Below, piece after piece: positions 34,701 to 43,034 of a stretch of DNA of 64,000 bases. The position numbers were made by a program, and so were the translations under genes. How positions within the stretch are numbered: the first letter of the stretch is position 1; each line of letters opens with the position of its first letter. The notes below the pieces were generated by a model. The model was not told the origin of the DNA. It saw only the letters and a program-made list of their open reading frames with translations, and did no database searches. The stretch covers positions 1-64,000 of the forward strand of contig CACYRS010000006.1 of assembly GCA_902776935.1 (NCBI GenBank), read 5' to 3'. Source of the stretch: an uncultured Prevotellaceae bacterium. Its GTDB lineage: Bacteria > Bacteroidota > Bacteroidia > Bacteroidales > Bacteroidaceae.

Positions 34701-37700
34701 AGTTCACTCAAATAACAAGAACGCCGGCACAGCTACAGTAACTGTTACTGGTCAGAATAATCACACCGGAACAACGACCGCTACGTTTGACATTCAGAAG
34801 AAGGCACTCGCAAACAATATGATTACGTTTGATCAAGAGACCTTTAACTACGATGGTAGTAATAAAGCGCCAACAGTCACAATGCAGGATATGTCCGGTT
34901 CTAATAATATCATTCAGGAGAGTGACTGCGATATTTCAATACCTACCAGTTCTGCTGTAGGCACATATACAGTGAATGTGTCAGCAAAAGAAACAGGAAA
35001 CTACTCAGGAAGCGCTTCAAGGCAATACAGTATTATTCCTGAAGGTGCAGCAGCATTTGACATCGCATGGACAGGAGGTTCTGCTCCTTCTCCTACATAT
35101 GATGGAAATGCTCAGGAGCCAGCAGTAACAGTGACAAACCATTCTACGAATACAGCCCTCAATGCCAGCGATTATGATATTGCATATAGCAACAACAAGA
35201 ATGCAGGTACGGCAACAGTAACTGTTACTGGTAAGGCGAACTATAGTGGAACAAAGACCTTATACTTCACTATTAACAAGAAGCCAATGACAGACGCTAT
35301 GCTGACACTTACAGGCGGATCATTTACCTACAACGGTTCTGTCCAGAAGCCGACAGCAACTGTTAGCGATGAAGCATGTCCTATCACCACTAACGACTAT
35401 GTGATCAATAATGAAGGAAACATAAACGCTGGAACACATACCGTTACAGCTACTGCCACAGATACAGGAAACTATTCTGGTTCAAGTAGTAAGACATACA
35501 CAATAAGCCCGTATGCTCTGACCACTGACAATACTACCATCACCCTGAATCAGACAAGTCTCGTTTACGACGGAACGGCCAAGACTCCTGAGGTTCAGCT
35601 GGTGAAGGTGGGTAGCGACCTAGTGGTGCCGACATACACTACGGTATATGCCAACAACACTAACGCTGCAGCAGCAACAGCAGCAACAGCACCTCAGGTG
35701 ACAGTTACAGGAACAGGCAACTTCACTGGAAGTGCTGTGAAGAAATTCACCATCACTCCTAAGACTGTCACCACCGACATGATTCTCTTTGACCAGGAGA
35801 ACTTTACATATAATGCTGCAGTCCAGAGGCCTGTGGTAACCGTTAAGGATGGCGACAAGCCTCTTACAGTAGATACCGATTATACACTTACCAACGAAGG
35901 AGGTACGAATATCGGTACATATTATGCGCAGATAGAAGGAAAAGGCAACTATCAGGGCACGGCAAAGAGAGGATATAGTATCGTAACAGATGGTGCTTCT
36001 ATGTTCACTGTGAATGATATTGAAAGTGTGACATACGACGGAACAGAGAAGACACCAGAAGTTGTGGTTTTAGACAACGTCAAAACTGCTGGTACAACTC
36101 TGACTGAGAATGTACATTACACCAAAAATTACATCAACAACAAGAATGCCGGCATAGCATCTGTCATCATCACCGGTATAGGCAGCTATGCTGGTACGAT
36201 AACCAAGAACTTCACCATCAATCCTAAAGCCCTGACGGAGGAGATGGTTGTCTTGGCAGAAAACAGCTTCGCATTCAACTCCCTCCAGCAGAAGCCGACG
36301 GTAACAGTAAGCGATGGAACCATAATGACGGAAAACGACTATACAATCACCAACAACGGAGGCGTTAACTGTGGAACATATCACGTGGTAGTGACAGGTA
36401 AAGGAAACTACACCGGAGAGATAGACAAGACTTTCACCATCACCCAGCTTGACATCAGTACCGGTACCGTTACTCTTTACGAACTGCAGAGCTACGCCTA
36501 CGACGGTAAGCCCAAGAAGCCAGGCGTGAGAGAGATCATTGTAGGCAAGGTGACCGTGCCGACAACGGGTTATACCACCAGCTACGGGGATAACATCAAT
36601 GTAGGAAAAGGCACAGTGACTGTGACTGGTCAAGGCGACTTCAGGGGAACAAAGACGGTAGAATTCGAAATCATCAAGAAAACCATCACTGCCGACATGA
36701 TAACACTCAGTAATCAGGAGTACACATATAACGGAAGTACGCACAAGCCAGAGGTGACTGTCAAGGATGGAGAGACGACACTGAAACTCGGTACAGACTA
36801 TACCTTAACCAACAACGGAGGCGTCAATGCCGGTACGTATGACGTTACCATCACTGGTATTGGAAATTATACCGGTTCGGTTACTAAGAATTTCACCATC
36901 AGAGTCCAGGAGGCGGGTGTCTTCGTGATGTCACTCAGTCAGGAAAGCATGGTGTTTACCGGTAGTGAACTGAAACCTGTTGTCACGGTAAAGGACTCAG
37001 AAAAGACACTGACAGAGGGTACACACTATACCGTAACCTACAATAATAATATCAATGTGGGAGTAGCTACAGTTATGGTGGAAGGCATAGGACAGTATAA
37101 AGGCAGCAAGATGAAGACCTTCATCATCACTCCAAAGACACTCACTGACGCTATGGTGACACTCAGTAGCAGTGAATTCACATATAATGTCATGCAGCAA
37201 CGACCAGTGGTGACAGTACAAGACGGTTCTTCACTCACTCTCAACGACTATGTGGTAACCAATGATGGTGGCGTCAATGTGGGAACATATAAGGTGACGG
37301 TAATAGGAAAGAACAACTATATGGGCAGTGTAGAGAAATCATTCAGTATCAGTAGTCTCGACATATCAGAGGCCAAGGTGATTCTCTACGAACTGGCAAA
37401 TTACGTGTATGACGGCACTGCGAAGAATCCTGGAGTGAGAGAGGTGGGCATAGGCACTATCGTAGTACCTACGAGCAGCTATACCTCAGAGATATCAGAT
37501 AATGTGAACGCTGGTAAGGTGACTGTGACAGTAACAGGTAGCGGCAATTTCTCCGGTTCAGCCTCAACATCCTTCAACATACTGCAGAAGCCTCTGAGTG
37601 AGGAAATGGTTAGCCTTGACAAGACCAGTTTCCCATACAACGAGAAGAAGCAGAAGCCTGTGGTGACAGTAAGCGATGGTAATATCATGACAGAGGCCGA

Positions 37701-38799
37701 CTATACCATCACCAACGAGGGTGGTACGGAAGAAGGAACATACGACGTGATTGTGACAGGTAAGAACAATTACACCGGCACCATCACCAAGAAGTATGAC
37801 ATCATACGCTCTGACATGCCGGTAGACGTTAAGCCAGGTGATGAAAACCCAGGCGCCGACGATGCCACAATATCAGTGACACCTGTAAGCAAGGGCAGCA
37901 ATGAGGTTAAGGTATCCGACATCAAGACGACAGAATCGGAGAGTGTCACCATCCCTGAGACATGTACTATAAACGGACAGACATACACCATAACAGGCAT
38001 TGCAGACGGAGCCTTTGCCAATGCATCGAACCTGAAGGATCTATACCTTCCGGAGACTGAAGAGCCTCTGACCATTGGAAAGGACGCCATACCTGCAGCA
38101 GCAAACGTACATGTGCCTCTCTCACTGTTGGCACAATATGCACTGATGCCAGCCATGGCAGAGAACTTCAGAAACGGTAAGGTAATGACTACAGTGAAGG
38201 CGAAGAACAGATACTGGACATTCTCCAGTGGTGTGGATGTATATGTGCCAGACGGCCTTGACGTATATATCGCAAGAGAGCATAACGGCAGTTCTGTATC
38301 TATCATCCAGCTGACAGACAATGAGTTGGCTGTTGGAGGACAGAGAGTGATAAAGGCCAACAACGGTGTGCTCATCAACAGCAGTGGCAATGACACCCCT
38401 TACACATTTGTTGCATGTCCGAAGAGAATGACAAGCGGCACTGCCATAACCACTGATGACAACAAAGACTATGGGCTGAGGAACTGTCTGATACCAGTAA
38501 TAGTGGCAACCCACTTCGAATCGGGTAACTATTACTTCATGAAGAATAATGAGTTCTATAGGATAACGGATGAGAGCGAGGATATCAAGGTGCCAGCAGG
38601 AAAGGCTGTGCTCTATCTGAAGTCGGCAAAGGCATCAGCAAGAGTAAGACTCGTAAACGGCACTACCGACATCAGCTCAGAGACTATCGAAGACCAGCAG
38701 GATGAGTGGTACACCATCGAGGGTCTGAAGTTGGATGGTCGTCCAACGAAGGAGGGCATCTATATTCACAATAAGAAAAAGGTTTATATCAGAAAATGA
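31795..38799 (+). CDS. Giant surface protein with about 22 MBG/YDG-type repeats
   Basis: 2334 residues. Signal peptide MNMNKIYRILFTVIAVGVVTFCYA. An N-terminal module resembles that of the preceding protein (SGYYLYQLAITPYA...YTFIMPANMAKVEISATF). About 22 repeats of ~78 residues follow, to near residue 2000; each has F-x-Y-x-G/N-x-x-x-K-P-x-V-x-V, then Y-x-x-x-NNxNAGTATVTVTGxGNYxG. From about residue 930 the repeats follow a four-repeat order of ~310 residues. The end carries an LRR-like TITGIADGAFANASNL unit, a beta-rich C-terminal domain and the tail GIYIHNKKKVYIRK. Probably exported by T9SS as a long surface filament or adhesin. Confidence 0.85.
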   Translation: MNMNKIYRILFTVIAVGVVTFCYAGNVVLKTTTNGTVEAKVNDVTIAGPSDSSSDKTSADQAGGTTVTLEIAPTSGYYLYQLAITPYASGGSSSAPRRAPTLLSNITPTKIDDNEYTFIMPANMAKVEISATFAQQGDLSNATITLQSNGHTYDFLEHTPKVNSVVLNSVTLTEGTDYTVSGNGPVKDVKAGGYTITVTGKGKYYGTKDISYTITPRSIEDATINLSDNNFLYLKDANQVAHINGVYINGQILTQGGTINGYEILGYYVGDYSSSTATLPTNPATPYTSSTIPSENAGTYTIVIKGKGNFDPDTRARTKYIINKKDISTCTVTTTPTNASFIYDGEPKTLDVTVIDTNGKQLSYGDGNDYTLSGNTKTATGGYTATVSANNINYTGSIDVPFTINVSNDGYYICSIADQTYTGEQIKPDELSPSQITVKKMVNATPDDNDPVLSSSYYRIVYSNNINVGIATVTAIGKGGYDFMATQTFKIIQKNINNASVTVDLDDNESFTYNGSVQKPTMTVKDGTMTLVENKDYTYAGETNADTHAITISGMGNYNGTKTFNASGDDKFTIQKLSLNGANITLSNSSYVYDGTAKTPTVEQVKIGTFIVPSTEYTYTEGYSNNTAAGTATVTVSPSTTGNLSDSKTANYTIDRKPVSDLNITLSSTTFSYNGSAQGPTVDVYDPGIIVSSNPKQLTKNTDYTLTFNSGVDSDGKPLSSAVGSYTVTITGTGNYIGSVTKTYVINYGTSDSEFIVTVLRTYTYTGNKITPAGTNNGYATEGVLVKRKVGTNPDSYPILDPATDYTLTYSNNTNAGTATVIATGKNNYQFVQTAEFTIDKQSVNVDGTTITISYPSSATSLTYNGSPQTPIVSVTDANSRVMTEGTDFTVNEGATNVGNHNVTITGIGNYKDSKTSTTTYTISQRDLSASTVILNQLASYIYDGSNKEPGVKQVTFGSEVVASTEYTVVHSNNKNAGTATVTVTGQNNHTGTTTATFDIQKKALANNMITFDQETFNYDGSNKAPTVTMQDMSGSNNIIQESDCDISIPTSSAVGTYTVNVSAKETGNYSGSASRQYSIIPEGAAAFDIAWTGGSAPSPTYDGNAQEPAVTVTNHSTNTALNASDYDIAYSNNKNAGTATVTVTGKANYSGTKTLYFTINKKPMTDAMLTLTGGSFTYNGSVQKPTATVSDEACPITTNDYVINNEGNINAGTHTVTATATDTGNYSGSSSKTYTISPYALTTDNTTITLNQTSLVYDGTAKTPEVQLVKVGSDLVVPTYTTVYANNTNAAAATAATAPQVTVTGTGNFTGSAVKKFTITPKTVTTDMILFDQENFTYNAAVQRPVVTVKDGDKPLTVDTDYTLTNEGGTNIGTYYAQIEGKGNYQGTAKRGYSIVTDGASMFTVNDIESVTYDGTEKTPEVVVLDNVKTAGTTLTENVHYTKNYINNKNAGIASVIITGIGSYAGTITKNFTINPKALTEEMVVLAENSFAFNSLQQKPTVTVSDGTIMTENDYTITNNGGVNCGTYHVVVTGKGNYTGEIDKTFTITQLDISTGTVTLYELQSYAYDGKPKKPGVREIIVGKVTVPTTGYTTSYGDNINVGKGTVTVTGQGDFRGTKTVEFEIIKKTITADMITLSNQEYTYNGSTHKPEVTVKDGETTLKLGTDYTLTNNGGVNAGTYDVTITGIGNYTGSVTKNFTIRVQEAGVFVMSLSQESMVFTGSELKPVVTVKDSEKTLTEGTHYTVTYNNNINVGVATVMVEGIGQYKGSKMKTFIITPKTLTDAMVTLSSSEFTYNVMQQRPVVTVQDGSSLTLNDYVVTNDGGVNVGTYKVTVIGKNNYMGSVEKSFSISSLDISEAKVILYELANYVYDGTAKNPGVREVGIGTIVVPTSSYTSEISDNVNAGKVTVTVTGSGNFSGSASTSFNILQKPLSEEMVSLDKTSFPYNEKKQKPVVTVSDGNIMTEADYTITNEGGTEEGTYDVIVTGKNNYTGTITKKYDIIRSDMPVDVKPGDENPGADDATISVTPVSKGSNEVKVSDIKTTESESVTIPETCTINGQTYTITGIADGAFANASNLKDLYLPETEEPLTIGKDAIPAAANVHVPLSLLAQYALMPAMAENFRNGKVMTTVKAKNRYWTFSSGVDVYVPDGLDVYIAREHNGSSVSIIQLTDNELAVGGQRVIKANNGVLINSSGNDTPYTFVACPKRMTSGTAITTDDNKDYGLRNCLIPVIVATHFESGNYYFMKNNEFYRITDESEDIKVPAGKAVLYLKSAKASARVRLVNGTTDISSETIEDQQDEWYTIEGLKLDGRPTKEGIYIHNKKKVYIRK

Positions 38800-38803
38800 G
38801 AAT

Positions 38804-39595
38804 ATGAGAAATAAGACATTCATAACTCTGTTCATGGCGATGCTGTTGTTTGCAATGGCTTGTAACAAGAGTGACATTGAGAACCAGGGACAACGAATCG
38901 ACTCGATAGAAAACAGCATGAAGAGTATAGTTAAGCAGCTGCAGTCGCTGGTGTTTATCCCTGAGTATAACGACGGGTATATCCACGTTGACGGAACCAA
39001 AACCATCACTCTGCAATATCGTGTTGAACCGAAGAAGCTCACCTCAAAACTGGTGGAATACGGAAAGCAGCTGGCTCTTGAGGGAAAGTCTGGTACACAG
39101 AGTCCGACCCTGTCAATTAACAACTTCTCAGGCGATGATCTATCAGGTGTGCTCAACCTAAGTGTTACGCCTGGCAGTGGGTTCGAATATAACGGCAATT
39201 ACGCCTTCTCACTGGTGTTCAGTGATAATGTGTCGAGTTTCGCGAGTGCATATACCCCAGTATTCGTGGTGGTCCACCCTACAGCGATGACTATATCGTT
39301 TGTTGGAATACAGGATATATCGCAGCCGTTCCTTGTAGGAAACACCTATCAGGTACAGGCCCACTTCACTCCTGCCTATGCCACAGAGACAGGGGTTATC
39401 TGGACATCGAGCAATACCGATGCAGCCACGATTGACGCCAATGGAGTGCTGACACCGGTAAACAACGGAAAGACCACCATCACGGCTGTATCTACAGACA
39501 ATCCTGAACTGAAATACAACGTCACCATCACGATAACTGGAGGTGATATACCTGTTAATCCTGACAACGGAACAGGACAGGATCAGGCAGAATAA
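38804..39595 (+). CDS. Lipoprotein with BIG2-type Ig-like domain
   Basis: 263 residues from ATG 38804, 4 bp after the giant gene's stop; a start at 38735 would overlap that gene. Lipobox FAMAC gives a lipidated Cys near residue 19. A short coiled coil (IENQGQRIDSIENSMKSIVKQL) follows. The middle is a beta-sandwich of the kind found in Bacteroidales surface lipoproteins (FEYNGNYAFSLVFSDNV). The C-terminus is a bacterial Ig-like 2 domain (YQVQAHFTPAYATETGVIWTSSNTDAATIDANGVLTPV). Probably anchors or assists the giant proteins. Confidence 0.8.
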   Translation: MRNKTFITLFMAMLLFAMACNKSDIENQGQRIDSIENSMKSIVKQLQSLVFIPEYNDGYIHVDGTKTITLQYRVEPKKLTSKLVEYGKQLALEGKSGTQSPTLSINNFSGDDLSGVLNLSVTPGSGFEYNGNYAFSLVFSDNVSSFASAYTPVFVVVHPTAMTISFVGIQDISQPFLVGNTYQVQAHFTPAYATETGVIWTSSNTDAATIDANGVLTPVNNGKTTITAVSTDNPELKYNVTITITGGDIPVNPDNGTGQDQAE

Positions 39596-39627
39596 CGAAA
39601 TGGCAGGCTTTTTATTGTCTGCCCCTT
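39594..39627. terminator. Repeated terminator-like hairpin, copy B
   Basis: GGCAG (39602-39606) pairs with CTGCC (39619-39623). It lies between the convergent ends of the lipoprotein gene and uraA, and shares nearly its whole sequence with 23737-23770. It probably works in both directions. Confidence 0.6.
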
Positions 39628-39629
39628 GG

Positions 39630-40946
39630 TTATTTCTCCTTGCCCTTGAAGGACTTAACCTTCATGCCCAGTTTGGTAGGCATGATGGCATTGAGGAAGA
39701 TACCCACGATGGCAGCGATGGCAAGGCCTGAGAGGTGGATGGGACCAAGGGCGATATCATCGTTGGCACCGTACTTCACACCGATGGCGAGCACGAGGAT
39801 AAGCGCTGCAACAAACACATTACGTGAACTCTTAAGGTCGACCTTCTCTTCTACGAGGTTACGTACTCCGACAGCAGAGATCATACCATAGAGGATAAGA
39901 CTCACACCACCTATCGTGGCAGCAGGCATCAGCTGAACGAGGCATGCAAACTTAGGACAGAAAGCCAGGATGATGGCCAGGCAGGCTGCAATACGAATCA
40001 CCTTCGGGTCGAATACCTTAGTAAGATTCAGTACACCTGTGTTCTCACCGTATGTGGTGTTTGCCGGTGCTCCGAAAACAGAGGCGATGGCAGTAGCCAC
40101 ACCGTCGCCAGTGAGTGTGCGATGCAGTCCGGGCTCAGCGAGGAAGTCCTTGCCGACGGTAGAACTGATGGCAAACATATCACCGATATGCTCCATGATG
40201 GTAGCAAATGCGATGGGCATCACAGCGAGGATGGTAGAGAGCATCAGCGAGGTGTTGCCGTCTTCAAAGACAGCTAATATCGTATGGTCTCTGTCTATCG
40301 GGAATCCTAGCCATGCAGCCTCACCAAGAGGAGTAAAGTCAACCTCTCCTAAGCATGCCGCAATGACATAAGACACAATCACACCGAGGAGAACGGGAAT
40401 AATCTTTATGATTCCCTTGCCCCAAATCGAAGAAACAATAACTGTAACGATTGAGATGATGGCCAACAGCCAGTTAATCTGACAGTTAGCAATGGCAGAA
40501 CCTGAGAGCACCAGTCCTATGGCGATAACGATAGGACCTGTAACCACTGGTGGGAAATACTGCAGTATCTTCTTTACTCCGAACGACTTTATAAGTGCTG
40601 CCATCACGAAGTACATCAGCCCTGCGCAGGCCACACCCAGACAGGCATAGTCGAGGGCGAGAGTCTCTGAGAGTCCCTGTGCTACTCCCATCTCCTTGAC
40701 AGATGCATACCCCCCGAGGAAGGCGAATGACGATCCGAGGAAGGCTGGCACGTTCCATTTGGAGATAAAGTGGAATATCAGTGTGCCGATACCGGCAAAG
40801 AGGAGTGTTACCGACACATCGAGTCCGGTAAGAAGGGGTACGAGTACCGTTGCTCCAAACATTGCAAACAAGTGCTGCACACCAAGTACCATCATATGGG
40901 GTGTACCAAGTTGACGGGCGTCATAAATAGCGTTCTGTGGTTCCAT
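39630..40946 (-). CDS. uraA: Uracil permease (NCS2 family)
   Basis: 438 residues with about 14 membrane segments. Signatures: VLGVQHLFAMFGATVLVPLLTGL at the N-terminus, FLGSSFAFLGGYASV, and the NCS2 motif region FGAPANTTYGENTGVLNLTKV with the conserved Glu. It takes up uracil with protons through the inner membrane. It begins 17 bp after the topB stop, so it is likely in the topB transcript. Confidence 0.92.
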   Translation of the reverse strand: MEPQNAIYDARQLGTPHMMVLGVQHLFAMFGATVLVPLLTGLDVSVTLLFAGIGTLIFHFISKWNVPAFLGSSFAFLGGYASVKEMGVAQGLSETLALDYACLGVACAGLMYFVMAALIKSFGVKKILQYFPPVVTGPIVIAIGLVLSGSAIANCQINWLLAIISIVTVIVSSIWGKGIIKIIPVLLGVIVSYVIAACLGEVDFTPLGEAAWLGFPIDRDHTILAVFEDGNTSLMLSTILAVMPIAFATIMEHIGDMFAISSTVGKDFLAEPGLHRTLTGDGVATAIASVFGAPANTTYGENTGVLNLTKVFDPKVIRIAACLAIILAFCPKFACLVQLMPAATIGGVSLILYGMISAVGVRNLVEEKVDLKSSRNVFVAALILVLAIGVKYGANDDIALGPIHLSGLAIAAIVGIFLNAIMPTKLGMKVKSFKGKEK

Positions 40947-40963
40947 ATTTCTAATGTTTCAGT

Positions 40964-42832
40964 TTATTTCTTTGGTTTCTTCTTATTTAAGTCCTCTGTA
41001 TTGGTGATAATGGTGACACGGCGATTGCTGTTGTCGCTCATCACATCACGTACGATATCGGCCACCTGTTGCTTCAGTTCGTTGATAAACTGTCCGGCAT
41101 CGTATTTCTGATGTTCGATATCGCGAAGCTTCTTCTCCCAGATACCGGTGAGTTCGCAGCTCTTGAGGAGCTCCTCACGGATAAGGTCGATGAGCTCGAT
41201 GCCTGTAGGAGTAGCAATCAGACGTTTGCCCTTCCTTTGGATATAATGGCGCTTGAAGAGGGTCTCGATGATGCTGGCTCGTGAGGAAGGACGTCCGATG
41301 CCGTTCTCCTTCATAGCAGCACGGAGGGTCTCGTCTTCAACGAACTTACCTGCCGTCTCCATAGCCCTGAGCAGAGAGGCTTCATTATAATAAGGTGGGG
41401 GAGTGGTCCATTTCTCGGTGAGGGTAGGCTTGTGCTCGCCCGACTCGCCTTTCACGAATGTGGGGAGTGTGCGCTCCTCGTCATCCTCTTTCTTAGGCTC
41501 GTCTTCGCTGAGCTTGGATTTCTCCTTATCTAAGACCACTCGCCAGCCAGGATCGAGAATCTCCTTGCCAGTGACCTTGAATTCGATGGAGTCGACTTCT
41601 CCGAGGACGGTGGTGGTTGAGAATTTACAATCCGGCAGGAAGACTGCGATGAATCTTCTTGCCACGAGATCGAAGACCTTCTTCTCGGCATCGCTGAGGT
41701 TGTGAGGAATCACTCCTGTGGGGATGATAGCGTGGTGATCGGTAACCTTCGAGGTGTCGAATACTCGCTTTGTCTTCTTAAGTGGCTTTCCTCCGATGGG
41801 TTTTATCAGTTCTGCATAGGGAGCCACACCGTCGAATTTCGTCTGATAGAGGCCGTTGAGTGTCTGTGGACACTTCGGATAGATGTCATCCGAGAGATAC
41901 TGGGTGTCGACACGTGGATAGGTGGTGTATTTCTTCTCGTAGAGCGCCTGGATAAGGTTCAGCGTCTGCTCGGCAGAGAAGGCGTACTTACGGTTACAGT
42001 CCACCTGCAGTGATGTGAGGTCGTAGAGTTGTGGAGGCTGTTCCTTGCCCTCTTTCTTCTCCACCTTAGTGACAGTAAAAGGCTTGCCCTCGATGGTGGC
42101 GAAGGCTTCCTCGCCCTCTTCCTTCGAGGTGAACTTACCCTTGGTGGCCGTGAATGTGGTATCTCTATATACTGTCGCAAGTACCCAATATGGCTCGGGC
42201 TTGAAGTTCTCTATCTCCTTCTGACGATTCACTATCAGTGCGAGGGTAGGGGTCTGCACACGGCCTATGGAGAGCACCTGACGGTTCTGCCCGTATTTCA
42301 GGGTGTACAGGCGAGTGGCGTTCATTCCCAAAAGCCAGTCGCCGATGGCTCGCGACAGTCCTGCGAGATACAGGGGCTGATAGTCGTTCTGGTCCTTGAG
42401 GTTGGCAAAGCCCTCACGGATAGCCTCGTCGGTCATCGATGATATCCATAGACGCTTCACGGGACAGTTGGCCTGAGCCTTCTGCATCACCCATCGCTGG
42501 ATGAGCTCTCCCTCCTGTCCGGCGTCACCACAGTTCACGATACCATCGGCAGCCTGCATCAGGCGTTCAATGATACTGAACTGTTTCTTTATGCCGTTAT
42601 CTTCAATGAGTTTTATTCCGAAGCGAGGAGGCACCATAGGCAACTGCGTCAGTGCCCACGACTTCCAGGATGGGGTGTAGTCGCCTGGTTCCTTAAGGGT
42701 ACAGAGGTGTCCGAAGGTCCACGTCACCTGGTAGCCGTTACCTTCCATATATCCGTCGCGAGAGGTATTAGCTCCGATGATTCTGGCGATATCCCTCGCA
42801 ACACTTGGTTTCTCTGCGATACAAACGATCAT
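40964..42832 (-). CDS. topB: DNA topoisomerase III
   Basis: 622 residues. It has the TOPRIM start MIVCIAEKPSVARDIARIIG, the type IA topoisomerase core with the active-site Tyr region (SIGRVQTPTLALIV before it, YPRVDTQYLSDDIYP around the catalytic Tyr), TDHHAIIPTG and GRPSSRASIIETL. It relaxes and decatenates DNA. The tail is Lys-rich (DLNKKKPKK). A leftward TACCTTTG box (complement of 42852-42859) is 20 bp before its start. Confidence 0.95.
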   Translation of the reverse strand: MIVCIAEKPSVARDIARIIGANTSRDGYMEGNGYQVTWTFGHLCTLKEPGDYTPSWKSWALTQLPMVPPRFGIKLIEDNGIKKQFSIIERLMQAADGIVNCGDAGQEGELIQRWVMQKAQANCPVKRLWISSMTDEAIREGFANLKDQNDYQPLYLAGLSRAIGDWLLGMNATRLYTLKYGQNRQVLSIGRVQTPTLALIVNRQKEIENFKPEPYWVLATVYRDTTFTATKGKFTSKEEGEEAFATIEGKPFTVTKVEKKEGKEQPPQLYDLTSLQVDCNRKYAFSAEQTLNLIQALYEKKYTTYPRVDTQYLSDDIYPKCPQTLNGLYQTKFDGVAPYAELIKPIGGKPLKKTKRVFDTSKVTDHHAIIPTGVIPHNLSDAEKKVFDLVARRFIAVFLPDCKFSTTTVLGEVDSIEFKVTGKEILDPGWRVVLDKEKSKLSEDEPKKEDDEERTLPTFVKGESGEHKPTLTEKWTTPPPYYNEASLLRAMETAGKFVEDETLRAAMKENGIGRPSSRASIIETLFKRHYIQRKGKRLIATPTGIELIDLIREELLKSCELTGIWEKKLRDIEHQKYDAGQFINELKQQVADIVRDVMSDNSNRRVTIITNTEDLNKKKPKK

Positions 42833-42851
42833 GGTTATTCAATTTTGTGTG

Positions 42852-42859
42852 CAAAGGTA
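42852..42859 (-). promoter_or_regulatory. -7 box (TACCTTTG) of topB
   Basis: Complement of 42852-42859, close to the minus-strand ATG (short leader). The -33 position falls in the heptad array at 42874-42894. Confidence 0.5.
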
Positions 42860-42873
42860 CTAAAAAAATTAAT

Positions 42874-42894
42874 AATAGATAAATGATAAATGAT
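42874..42894. repeat. Heptad array between topB and the porin gene (3 units)
   Basis: Plus-strand units AATAGAT, AAATGAT, AAATGAT, in the divergent promoter region. It covers the expected -33 position of topB. Confidence 0.65.
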
Positions 42895-42963
42895 AATTTT
42901 TGCCAACTTTATGCTGAAATGTTGAGGATAAAGGTATTAATTTGTTAGATTTTTACTCTTTTA

Positions 42964-42995
42964 TTTGTCTATTTGAAAGAAAAGCAGTACTTTTG
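42964..42995 (+). promoter_or_regulatory. Full consensus promoter of the porin gene
   Basis: TTTG (42964-42967), 20-bp spacer, TACTTTTG (42988-42995). The start would be near 43002, 33 bp before ATG 43035. Confidence 0.7.
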
Positions 42996-43034
42996 CCGAC
43001 GCAAGAACGAAAAATTAATCATAAGCATGACAAA

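Noticed and set aside
38735-38803. Earlier start for the BIG2 lipoprotein
   Set aside because: It would overlap the giant gene and spoil the signal peptide; ATG 38804 gives a perfect lipobox layout.
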